From: Paraburkholderia caribensis
GTDB lineage: Bacteria > Pseudomonadota > Gammaproteobacteria > Burkholderiales > Burkholderiaceae
DNA length: 64,000 nt
NCBI RefSeq assembly: GCF_002902945.1
Contig: NZ_CP026103.1
Coordinates: forward strand, 310,001-374,000
Direction: 5' to 3'
Shown here: positions 35,135-43,511 of the stretch, piece after piece
How the letters are laid out: each line of letters begins with the position of its first letter
Position numbering within the stretch: the first letter of the stretch is position 1
Position numbers and translations under genes: made by a program
The notes under the pieces: generated by a model
Databases searched by the model: none
The model's input: only the letters and a program-made list of their open reading frames with translations
Told to the model about the DNA's origin: nothing

Positions 35135-36694
35135 ATGAAGATCCTGATCGCCGGTTTTCAGCACGAGACCAACACCTTTGCGCCGACCCGGGCGTCGTAT
35201 CAGAGTTTCGTTCAGGGCGAGGGCTTTCCGCCTTTGACGCGCGGCGCCGACGTGCTGACGCTGCGTGACGTGAACGTGCCGATTGGCGGCTTCATCAAGG
35301 CCGCGGAGGCGGCGGGCCACGAACTGATTCCCGTCATCTGGGCGGGCGCGAGCGCGTCCGCGCACGTGACGGAAGACGCCTACGAGCGTATCGCCGGCGA
35401 GATCGTCGATGCCGTGCGCGCGGGTGGCTTCGATGCCATCTATCTCGATCTGCATGGTGCAATGGTCGCCGAGCATGTCGACGACGGCGAAGGCGAACTG
35501 CTCGCGCGCGTTCGGGGCGTCGCCGGTGATGACATGCCGCTCGTCGTCTCGCTCGATCTTCACGCGAACGTGACGGACAGGATGCTGCAACTCGCGGATG
35601 CGATCGTCGCGTATCGAACCTACCCGCATGTCGACATGGCTGAAACGGGCGAGCGTGCCGCCGCGTTGCTCGAAAGGCTGACGCATGATCGACGCCCTTT
35701 GAAACGCGCGTCGCGGCGCATTCCGTTTCTGATTCCCGTGAATGCGATGTGCACGCTCGTCGAGCCCGCGCTCGGCGTGTACGAGATGCTCGCTGCGCTC
35801 GAAGACGGAGCGGTTGCTTCGCTGTCGTTTGCGCCGGGCTTTCCCGCAGCGGATTTTCCTGAGTGCGGGCCCGTGATCTGGGGTTATGGCGATGACGAAG
35901 ACGCGCTCGTGAAGGCCATCGATGCGCTTCACGCGCGCATGCTCGCCGATGAAGCGCAATGGGAAGTGCGCTTTCTTTCACCCGACGAAGCGGTGAGCGA
36001 AGCGTCGCGTCTCGCGCAACATGCGGACAAGCCCGTGATCATCGCCGATACGCAGGACAATCCGGGCGTGGGTGGCGATTCGAACACGATGGGCATGGTG
36101 CGCGCGTTGTTGCGTCATCGCGTGCAGGACGCGGCCGTAGGCGTGATATGGGACGCTCAGGCGGCGGCAGCGGCGCATCGCGCGGGCGTCGGCGCGCGCA
36201 TCGAACTGGCGCTGGCGGGCCGCTCGGGTGTGCCGGGCGACGCGCCGCTACAAGGCGTTTTCGAAGTCGAGCATCTGTCGGATGGGCGTTTTCGTTTTGA
36301 CGGTCCGATGATGAACGGCATGCAGGGCGATCTTGGGCCGGTGGCGTGTTTGCGTATCGACGGTGTGCGGATCGTGGTCAGCACGATCAAGATGCAGATT
36401 TTCGAACGCAACTTTTTTCGCGTTGGGGGCGTCGAGCCTGAACAGATGAAGGTGCTTGTGGTGAAGAGTTCGGTGCATTTCCGCGCGGATTTTCAGGCGG
36501 GCGCGCATGCGGTTCTGGTGGCGAAGGCACCCGGACCGATGGCCGCCGATCCGGCGGATTTGCCGTGGCGAAGGCTGGATGAGCGTATGCGGGTGCGGCC
36601 GATGGGGATGACGTTCGGGGAATTCGCGGTGGGAGAAACGGGCGTGCGTGCGGCGGGGTGTGATCTATTCGGCATTAACGCTGCGCACGCCTGA
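35135..36694 (+). CDS. M81 family metallopeptidase (MlrC-like)
   Basis: A 519-residue protein of the M81 family, named for MlrC from the microcystin degradation pathway. Conserved segments are AGFQHETNTFAPT at the N-terminus, YLDLHGAMVAEH, SLDLHANVTDRML and ADTQDNPGVGGDSNTMG; the histidines and aspartates in these form the predicted zinc site. M81 enzymes hydrolyse small peptide or amide bonds in the cytoplasm. Most family members occur in organisms that never meet microcystin, often next to transporters as here, so the physiological substrate is probably a different small molecule. An AGAGG site precedes the ATG. Confidence 0.93.
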   Translation: MKILIAGFQHETNTFAPTRASYQSFVQGEGFPPLTRGADVLTLRDVNVPIGGFIKAAEAAGHELIPVIWAGASASAHVTEDAYERIAGEIVDAVRAGGFDAIYLDLHGAMVAEHVDDGEGELLARVRGVAGDDMPLVVSLDLHANVTDRMLQLADAIVAYRTYPHVDMAETGERAAALLERLTHDRRPLKRASRRIPFLIPVNAMCTLVEPALGVYEMLAALEDGAVASLSFAPGFPAADFPECGPVIWGYGDDEDALVKAIDALHARMLADEAQWEVRFLSPDEAVSEASRLAQHADKPVIIADTQDNPGVGGDSNTMGMVRALLRHRVQDAAVGVIWDAQAAAAAHRAGVGARIELALAGRSGVPGDAPLQGVFEVEHLSDGRFRFDGPMMNGMQGDLGPVACLRIDGVRIVVSTIKMQIFERNFFRVGGVEPEQMKVLVVKSSVHFRADFQAGAHAVLVAKAPGPMAADPADLPWRRLDERMRVRPMGMTFGEFAVGETGVRAAGCDLFGINAAHA

Positions 36695-36705
36695 TATTCG
36701 ATGTC

Positions 36706-36984
36706 TTATCCGCCGTCGTAAATCGACGAACGCGCGATGACTCGGTTCGTGCCGCGCGGACAGCGGCACATCACGATGTCGCCATCGCGTACGCCACGCG
36801 AGGCTCCTATTCCCCAGTTCAGCGCGGTGCCATAGATGGGGCCATTCTGTCCGCAGCGTGGACAGGACGCGAGCCCCATGTGGCGCGCAAGCGGCTGTCC
36901 ATCGTCGAGCATCGTTACGTCACCATCCAGCACTCGGCCTCCCGTGGTGGTCAGGTTTCCTTTGAGTGCGATCAATCTCGTCAT
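36706..36984 (-). CDS. PAAR-domain protein, type VI secretion spike tip
   Basis: A 92-residue single-domain PAAR protein (VLDGDVTMLDDGQPLARHMGLASCPRCGQNGPIYG). PAAR proteins form the sharp, metal-bound tip on the VgrG trimer of the T6SS tube. An AGGAG site precedes the ATG. It is transcribed away from vgrG across about 250 AT-rich bases, instead of downstream of it as in many islands, and converges with the M81 gene, whose stop is 11 bases away. The cysteines and histidine in the middle could contribute to the zinc site. Confidence 0.9.
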   Translation of the reverse strand: MTRLIALKGNLTTTGGRVLDGDVTMLDDGQPLARHMGLASCPRCGQNGPIYGTALNWGIGASRGVRDGDIVMCRCPRGTNRVIARSSIYDGG

Positions 36985-37240
36985 CCAGTTTCTCCTGATT
37001 TCTTCATTCTTGATTGGTTATCGAAAATCATATAGCACGTACAACGAATGGAAATTGTCAAGGTTTGCAAATGGTTTACGAAAAGCAACATATGATTAAA
37101 TAGTAGGATAACTACGCTTTTCAATAAATCTCACACGTCTTAATCTCTTGGCCCAAAGCGACCGCATTGTTTGCATCAACGGATGCGGTGTCGACACACG
37201 AGAGAGTTTCGTGGCACTGGCGTGGGACGGAGGAGAAGCG

Positions 37241-39562
37241 ATGGCGAGCCTGTTCGAGGACAGCAGAGCGTATGCAGGTGGCCTGATGGCGATCACAGGG
37301 CGTCAGGCATATTTTCTTGAAGTTCCGGGGGCGGCGAGCGCGGCGGCGCTCTCCGTAGTCTCGTTCGAGGCCACCGAACGTATCGGGGCGCCCACCGAGA
37401 TCCGCATTCAGCTCACGCATCCGGGCAAGCTTGCACGCGAGGACTATTTGAACCGGGACGCGGTATTCCTGGTTGATCCCGCACCCGGTACGCCACGCAG
37501 CTTCTCCGGCTTCATTGCGTCGCTCTCGACTCTTAAGACGACGAAGGACTTCACCCGCTACGAAGTCATCGTCATGTCTCACCTCGCCCGGCTCGATGCG
37601 GTCACCACGAGCCACATCTATCAGCATCAGACAACGCCGCAGATCATCGAGGCCGTGTTGCGACGTCACGGGCTGAAGGGCCACCAGTTCGCTTTCCGGT
37701 TGCGCCGGACGTATCCGCAGCACCTGTTCCGTTTCCAGTACCGGATGACCGATCTCGCTTTCGTCCAGATGCTGATGCAAAAAGCGGGCATCTACTGCTA
37801 CACGGTCGAGACCGAGCATGGCGACCAGATCGTGTTTGGTGACGACATCGACCATTACATCTATGAACCGCAACTCGATGTCCCATACCGGGAGAATGCG
37901 GGACTCGAAGCGGCGATCGAGTCAGTGTTCTCGCTGGAGACCCACGCGCGGACCGTGCCGCAGTCGTTCTCGGTGGCCGACTATAACCCCGAACAGGCGT
38001 GGGAACGCTTCCGGGACGAGGCAAACGTCGCACCTCAGGATCCCACCACCTACGGCCAGCCGTACATCTACGGCACGCATCACCTGGATCAGGCGAGCGC
38101 GAAGTGGGAGGCGCAACTTCGTCACGAGGCGGCGATAGCATGGCAGGTCGTCTACGAGGGCGAAAGCAACGTGCTCGCGCTACAACCGGCGCGTATCCTG
38201 CGTGTCGATGAGGCGTTGCCCGATGCGCCCGATGGTCAGGTCGTGATCGCGGTCACGCATCGTGGCGCACGCGATGCGGCCTACACGAACACCTGGCAGG
38301 CGATTCCGTCCGGGCGGCGTTTCCGGTTGAAGCTGGAGGAGTCGACGTGGGCGAAGATCCCCGGTTCGCTGTCGGCACGGGTGACGTCGCCCGACCAATA
38401 CAAATACGCCTATCTGACTGCCGCTGGTTACTACACGGTGCGTTTCGACACGGATTTTGCACCGTGGCCCGCTGGCGGGGAGAGTGTGCCGCTGCGTCTG
38501 GCGAAACCGTTCGCCGGGGCGTTGCAGACGGGCTTCCACTTTCCGGCGCTGGACGGCACGGAGGCCGTGATCGAGTTCAGGGACGGCGATCCCGACAAGC
38601 CGTATATCGCGGCCTTCCATCATCACAGTCATGCCGTCGACCACGTGACGAGCGACCGGCGCTGGCTCTCGCGTAACGTGATCCGCACGCAGAGCAACAA
38701 CAAGCTGCGCATGGAGGACTGGGAAGGTCAGGAAGGCATCAAGCTGTCGACCGAGCATTCGGGCAAGTCGCAACTGAACCTCGGCTATCTGGTCAACCAG
38801 AAGCTCGAACGGCGGGGTGAAGGGTTTGAATTGCGCACGTCGGGTTACGGTGCGATGCGCGCAGGGAAAGGGCAGTTCATCACGGCCTATGACCAGCCTG
38901 CGGCGGGTGGTCAGCAACTGGATATGCAGGAGACTATCGCACAGCTTGAAAGCGCGCTGGAACTGGCGAGAGCGCTGGCGGACTCGGCGCACAGTGCGAA
39001 GGCTGTCCCCGCCGACACTGACGCGCAGCATCAGGTCAATGACGAACTCAATGGCCTGAAAAAGCCGGGGGTGCTTGCGAGTGCGCCCGCATCCGTGGGG
39101 ATTGTTTCGGGCAGTGGCGTCCAGATCTGCGCAAAGGACAACATCAACGCGGTCGCAGGGAAAAGCGCGGATATCAGCGTGGCGAAACGCTTCACCGTGG
39201 CGGCGGGCGAACTTGTCTCAATGTTCGCGCAGAAGCTCGGGATGAAGCTGATCGCCGCGAAAGGTCCAATTGATCTGCAGGCTCAAAGCGATGCGATGTC
39301 GTTACTGGCAGACAAGGATGTGAGCGTGACCAGTGTCAATGGCACGGTACGCATCAGCGCGAAGAACGAACTCATCCTCGAATGCGGCGGGGCGTTTGTT
39401 CAACTCAAGGACGGAAGCATCACCTTGGGCGGACCGCTCGATCTGTTTCTGAAGGTCATTACGGTTCAGAAAAAAGGAGCGCAATCGATGAACGCCAATC
39501 CGACACTGGAACAAGGTTTTGGCTCGATTCCTAAGAGTCGCGCGGACCATTACTCCAACTGA
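37241..39562 (+). CDS. vgrG: Type VI secretion spike protein VgrG
   Basis: A 773-residue VgrG. Its order is a gp27-like base (about residues 15-330, LARLDAVTTSHIYQHQTTPQIIEAVLRRHG), a gp5-type OB-fold and spike (PALDGTEAVIEFRDGDPDKPYIAAF, then RWLSRNVIRTQSNNKLRMED), and a DUF2345 extension in the last 150 or so residues. There is no C-terminal toxin domain, so the cargo is the separate protein encoded next. The ATG at 37241 follows a strong GGAGGA; the frame is open upstream from a TTG at 37148. It is separated from the effector gene by 21 bases. Confidence 0.95.
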   Translation: MASLFEDSRAYAGGLMAITGRQAYFLEVPGAASAAALSVVSFEATERIGAPTEIRIQLTHPGKLAREDYLNRDAVFLVDPAPGTPRSFSGFIASLSTLKTTKDFTRYEVIVMSHLARLDAVTTSHIYQHQTTPQIIEAVLRRHGLKGHQFAFRLRRTYPQHLFRFQYRMTDLAFVQMLMQKAGIYCYTVETEHGDQIVFGDDIDHYIYEPQLDVPYRENAGLEAAIESVFSLETHARTVPQSFSVADYNPEQAWERFRDEANVAPQDPTTYGQPYIYGTHHLDQASAKWEAQLRHEAAIAWQVVYEGESNVLALQPARILRVDEALPDAPDGQVVIAVTHRGARDAAYTNTWQAIPSGRRFRLKLEESTWAKIPGSLSARVTSPDQYKYAYLTAAGYYTVRFDTDFAPWPAGGESVPLRLAKPFAGALQTGFHFPALDGTEAVIEFRDGDPDKPYIAAFHHHSHAVDHVTSDRRWLSRNVIRTQSNNKLRMEDWEGQEGIKLSTEHSGKSQLNLGYLVNQKLERRGEGFELRTSGYGAMRAGKGQFITAYDQPAAGGQQLDMQETIAQLESALELARALADSAHSAKAVPADTDAQHQVNDELNGLKKPGVLASAPASVGIVSGSGVQICAKDNINAVAGKSADISVAKRFTVAAGELVSMFAQKLGMKLIAAKGPIDLQAQSDAMSLLADKDVSVTSVNGTVRISAKNELILECGGAFVQLKDGSITLGGPLDLFLKVITVQKKGAQSMNANPTLEQGFGSIPKSRADHYSN

Positions 39563-39583
39563 CGGCGACACGGATACGAGAAA

Positions 39584-42454
39584 ATGGTTAGGCATCTGAA
39601 TCATCCGACTCATCCCGTCAAACCGGCCGCGCCTGCAGCGCAGCCGCCGCAGTGGCAGCCCCTGAACTGGAGTTTCCCTTTTGCGCCCATCAATGGCAAT
39701 CCGGCGAATCCCCAGACGTGGCTCACCGCACTGGCAAGTGGTGATGGCGGCTTCTACCCGCTCGGGGCAAACGGCATGTTTCACGGCGGCATCCATTTCG
39801 ACGCTGGCACGGGTGGCGCGTTAATGCAGGGTAAGGGTGTTCAGGCAATCGCTGACGGCGAAGTCGTGGCTTATCGGCTTGACGCTTCCTATCCCGAGCT
39901 GACCTATCCGACCACGCCTCCTCGCCACGCGCTGTATTCGACGGGGTTTGTGCTGATACGTCACAAGCTCGTGCTGCCGCCGGCGCCAGAGACATCAAGC
40001 GCGTCATCAACGACGGCTTCACCCGTATCGAGTGCCTCTGCAACGACCACCAGTGCCACGCAGGCTTACCAACCGCCTGCCGACGAGGTGCTGGAGTTCT
40101 ACAGCTTATACATGCACCAGCTCGATTGGGCCGGTTATCGGGCGGCGCAGTCAGACGATGGCAGTTCATCTGCGCTGTCTATCCACACGCGTCCCTTCTG
40201 GCAAGGCGACCGACATTTCCGTGTCGGCGGCAAGGCGGGGGATCGCCAGGCGCAACCTCCCCAGCGCAATACGCTGTTCCGGTTCGATCTGGCTTCAGCG
40301 AGTACCTATCCCCCCGCACCAGGCGACGGCGCGCAGCTTGGAGGCATTGCGGCCGGGCCATCGCCCGACAGTCTTGGTGTGCTTGCGCCGGCTGCCGACA
40401 CCAAGGTCCGATATGCATTGCCGCTAGCTGATGCCCCCGGTGCCGCAGACGCACCGCAGGGCGTCCAGGGCGTCCGCATCCTGGACAGGGCTGATGGAAC
40501 CGTGATTGGTCTGCTGCCGCGAGGTAGCGAACTAAGCGTTGTCGGAAGTGCCGTGGCCCGCTGGGCGCAAATCGCGAAGATTCTCAAGGGGTCGCCTGTT
40601 GCCGCCGTCGCTGGCGCGACACCTGATCCGCGCGCTGCGACGGGCTGGGTCAATCTCGACGTACTTGATGCGGTCGTCGAGCCCAAGCCGCTGGATACGG
40701 TAGTCGTGCTCGACAAGCCGTATCCGGTCAAGGCGGGCGACGTGGTGGGCTATCTGGGCGAGTACCAGAACTCCGCCCATTCGCAGGTGCTCCCACCGAC
40801 ACCGAAGCGCACGCTGCTTCACGTCGAGGTATTCACTGGGGCCCAAATCGAGACTTTCATCAGCAAGAGTCAGGCCCGGGCGAAGAAACTGCCCGAGAGC
40901 GGGAAAACGTTGCTCGTGATCCGGCAGGGCGCGAAGCTCGTCAAATGTCCCGATCCGCAGAGCAACACCCAGTTGACGGGTCTCACGCTGGCGCTAGCGA
41001 AGGGCGATCCAGGCAAGGGATGTTGGGCTAAGGTGCAGCCGACCCGGTCTGGGCCTCAGTCGGCCGCGCGGGCACACGGTCGCTCCCCGCACGTCAGCAA
41101 GACACCCGTGGGTGATCCTCTTTGGGTTGAGCGGCAGTATGCGGGCAAGGTAGCCGGGGCAGTCGTCCATAGCTGGCCAGATTTCCCGCTACAGATTGCC
41201 AGTGCGCAGGGACCGGCCGTCGGATACCAACAGGTACTCTCTCGCGCGCAGCTTGAGCAGTCGGCCGACAACGGCAAAGCGGCGGACGATCAGGACAAGG
41301 GCGGCGCGCAGTGGTGGTCGATCGCGGCGGGCAATGCTGACGGTTCGACGATCTTGGGCTGGGTGTGCGAGAAGGATCACCCCGACACGCAGTGGCAAAG
41401 CCCCTGGGCGTGGCCGGGGTTCGATACGGTCGATACGACAAGCATTCCGTTGCTGGACATGTATAGGCGCAACCTATTCGAGGCCAAGCAGTTGCTTGAC
41501 GGCGAGGAGGAGGAGTTCAGTGTCATTGCGGCAACAGTGAATGCCGGGCCGTTGATCGGGAAGCTGGAAAAGGCCGCTAAGCGGCAAAGGGACGGCAACG
41601 GGAACGTAACACCCGCCGATTTGAAGAACGCCTTGACGGTCCCTTGGCTCGCCGAGGCGGTCTCGCATCTGATCGTTCGCTATGAGAGTGAATGGGGCGG
41701 CGATATGGGTAAGTGGGACGGGTTATCGAAGCTGATGGGTGATGGGAAATACGTCTGGCAGGCGGAGTTGGAGCGTATAAAAAAGCTCCGATGGTGGGAC
41801 GCAGCGAAGGCTGTGAAGGGCTTTCCGGCTGGTCCGGATGTGTGGCACATCCATCCGGTTGGGCTGGTGGGGAATTTTTTGCAAAGGGGGATATGTGATT
41901 GTAAAGCGCGGTTTGAAAAGATATCGAAGATAGTTTTGCTCAACGAAGGCGGATTCGTCAACGATTCAAATGATTCAGGCGGAGCTACGAATAAGGGAAT
42001 CGCGTGGGCGACGTGGCAAGCACACGCTAGAGAGGATGTCGGATTAGAACCGACATTGGAGAATCTGAGAGGGTTGACCGACGATCAAGCAAAGATGATA
42101 TATCTGAAGCGGTACTGGGAGCCCCGAGGTTTTTGCGGCATTACCAATGAGAAGACTGCCTTGAATATATACGATTGGACAATAACGTCTGGGAAGGCTA
42201 TTAGAAAAATTCAGGAATTACTAACCTCGGAATACTCTAAAGCTACTGCGCATGACAATAGGATGTCGACAGATTTCGTCAATCAAATAAACTCTATCGA
42301 AGATCAGGAGGATCTGGTGCAAAAAATCGGAGCGGTGCGCAAACAGTACTATGCAGCTCTCGCATATGATAGAGAAGGAAAGCCAAACAAAAATCAGAAA
42401 TTTTTGTCAGGATGGACTGGGCGAGTCGATCGATGCTTAAACTATAAAGGATGA
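39584..42454 (+). CDS. T6SS effector: M23-like domain plus GH108-type muramidase
   Basis: A 956-residue protein encoded directly after vgrG. Residues about 45-415 resemble an M23 (LytM) endopeptidase: MFHGGIHFDAGTGG at 65-78, GVQAIADGEVVAYR, LYMHQ near 178, and VKAGDVVGYLGEYQ with LLHVEVF near 410. A Ser/Thr-rich linker at 136-161 and SH3b-like segments interrupt it. The C-terminus from about 785 is a GH108 N-acetylmuramidase-type domain with EGGFVNDSNDSGGATNKGI, the glutamate near residue 788 being the expected catalytic acid. It probably cuts peptidoglycan in rival cells after T6SS delivery. Base composition falls in the last 800 bases, suggesting toxin-domain exchange. Confidence 0.85.
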   Translation: MVRHLNHPTHPVKPAAPAAQPPQWQPLNWSFPFAPINGNPANPQTWLTALASGDGGFYPLGANGMFHGGIHFDAGTGGALMQGKGVQAIADGEVVAYRLDASYPELTYPTTPPRHALYSTGFVLIRHKLVLPPAPETSSASSTTASPVSSASATTTSATQAYQPPADEVLEFYSLYMHQLDWAGYRAAQSDDGSSSALSIHTRPFWQGDRHFRVGGKAGDRQAQPPQRNTLFRFDLASASTYPPAPGDGAQLGGIAAGPSPDSLGVLAPAADTKVRYALPLADAPGAADAPQGVQGVRILDRADGTVIGLLPRGSELSVVGSAVARWAQIAKILKGSPVAAVAGATPDPRAATGWVNLDVLDAVVEPKPLDTVVVLDKPYPVKAGDVVGYLGEYQNSAHSQVLPPTPKRTLLHVEVFTGAQIETFISKSQARAKKLPESGKTLLVIRQGAKLVKCPDPQSNTQLTGLTLALAKGDPGKGCWAKVQPTRSGPQSAARAHGRSPHVSKTPVGDPLWVERQYAGKVAGAVVHSWPDFPLQIASAQGPAVGYQQVLSRAQLEQSADNGKAADDQDKGGAQWWSIAAGNADGSTILGWVCEKDHPDTQWQSPWAWPGFDTVDTTSIPLLDMYRRNLFEAKQLLDGEEEEFSVIAATVNAGPLIGKLEKAAKRQRDGNGNVTPADLKNALTVPWLAEAVSHLIVRYESEWGGDMGKWDGLSKLMGDGKYVWQAELERIKKLRWWDAAKAVKGFPAGPDVWHIHPVGLVGNFLQRGICDCKARFEKISKIVLLNEGGFVNDSNDSGGATNKGIAWATWQAHAREDVGLEPTLENLRGLTDDQAKMIYLKRYWEPRGFCGITNEKTALNIYDWTITSGKAIRKIQELLTSEYSKATAHDNRMSTDFVNQINSIEDQEDLVQKIGAVRKQYYAALAYDREGKPNKNQKFLSGWTGRVDRCLNYKG

Positions 42455-42882
42455 GAATCTTGAGAATTGGCGCTTTATATCTCGGATGTGTTTGCGTTGC
42501 AGTTCTTGGAAGCGGAGTTCTTGGAAGCGGATATGCGCATGCGAGTTCATTCGATGGCGTTTGGGAGTGGAATGCTGCTCCAAGTACAAAGACGTTTTCG
42601 ATTGAGCTTAAACAGCATGGGAGAATAGTTCAAGGTCAGTATTGTGCAGTGGCACAAAACGGCAATAGAACGGACTGTGACGATGAGGAGAACCTAAATA
42701 TCAAAGGGACCATTGATCGCGCTGGGCAGTCGGCGACGGTCCATTTTTCCTCGTTTTTCGGCGCCGAAAACGGAAAAGCACAAATTAAGATTCAGAATGA
42801 TCATCTGTTCTGGCATATTAAGAAAAATCCAGATAATGGCGAATTTTATGCTCCTAGTGATGCAGTTTTGGATCGTCGTTGA
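42451..42882 (+). CDS. Candidate periplasmic immunity protein
   Basis: A 143-residue protein overlapping the effector stop by four bases (ATGA), so translation is coupled. A signal peptide (LRIGALYLGCVCVAVLGSGVLGSGYAHA) directs it to the periplasm, the compartment where a muramidase effector would act. The mature part is a small beta-rich domain (FDGVWEWNAAPSTKTFSIELKQHGRIVQGQYCAVAQ) reminiscent of lipocalin-like or avidin-like barrels. I do not recognise a named immunity family. Like the toxin domain it is AT-rich for this genome. The immunity role is inferred from position, export and overlap. Confidence 0.75.
   Translation: MRILRIGALYLGCVCVAVLGSGVLGSGYAHASSFDGVWEWNAAPSTKTFSIELKQHGRIVQGQYCAVAQNGNRTDCDDEENLNIKGTIDRAGQSATVHFSSFFGAENGKAQIKIQNDHLFWHIKKNPDNGEFYAPSDAVLDRR
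42502..42531 (+). repeat. 15-bp tandem duplication in the immunity signal peptide
   Basis: GTTCTTGGAAGCGGA occurs twice in immediate succession. In frame it encodes VLGSG-VLGSG and lengthens the hydrophobic core of the signal peptide by five residues. Confidence 0.9.
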
Positions 42883-42927
42883 TCAACGATGAATTCGGAA
42901 GCATCGTGTGGAACGACGTGATTCGAG

Positions 42928-43044
42928 ATGGTGCTCGCGCACTCGACAACCTGGCTATTCAGCAGTGAGAAGAAATTCATCCCCATTGTAGCGACTGTGA
43001 ATGCGAGCGTGCTGATCAGAATGCTGGAAAAGACTGTCTACTGA
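42928..43044 (+). pseudogene. Decayed fragment of an effector-like gene
   Basis: A short frame ending KKFIPIVATVNASVLIRMLEKTVY and a stop. It matches the linker EEFSVIAATVNAGPLIGKLEKAA found at about residue 645 of the complete effector upstream. No start signal, and no further matching sequence, is seen on either side. It is best read as a leftover from a duplicated or replaced effector gene. Confidence 0.7.
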
Positions 43045-43511
43045 AAAAATAAAAACCATCGCATTATGTCTAGATAGGCGAACTCGTTTTCTTATCGATA
43101 CGGTAGACCAGAAAGAATAGAATTTTCGTATTCTGAAAAAATGGGCAATGCGACTGGATTTTTATTTAATCATTATCTCCGATCAAATGTTGACTATACA
43201 AGAATCGCTTTCTTGACAGCTGGCCACGCAATCTTTAACAGGGCGCTTGAAATCGAAATGATGTTGGATGAAGTCGGCGAAAATTCGTCCCGGAAAGAAT
43301 AGCTTGAGCCGATATAACGATGAGTTCTTTGTGACTTCAGCAATGGTTGCTGAATCGTTGTTGCTTGACAAGATGCTAAATTGTGCAACGATTATAAAAT
43401 TTTGCATTCCGAATCGGATTTTCAGTTCAATCACTCAGATCGCAACGATTTGTTGATCAGAAATTTCCGTCGCAACAGCACTAAACATGCAGGTTTTTAA
43501 GCTATCGCTTT
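43045..43511. other. AT-rich scar in the VgrG island, no gene seen
   Basis: About 470 AT-rich bases, unlike the GC-rich DNA on either side. Short frames on both strands (for example the minus-strand one at 43183-43434) lack ribosome binding sites and recognisable motifs. It probably consists of remnants of earlier effector-immunity cassettes plus the promoter for the gene at 43512. Confidence 0.5.

Noticed and set aside
36985..37140. A specific sigma-70 promoter for vgrG or PAAR
   Set aside because: The region is AT-rich and surely regulatory, but no -35/-10 pair with correct spacing was convincing.
37148..37240. N-terminal extension of VgrG from a TTG
   Set aside because: The TTG has no ribosome binding site, whereas the ATG at 37241 has GGAGGA at the right spacing.
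43183..43434. 83-codon minus-strand frame in the T6SS scar
   Set aside because: No ribosome binding site, no motif, and AT-rich sequence readily gives chance frames with rare codons.
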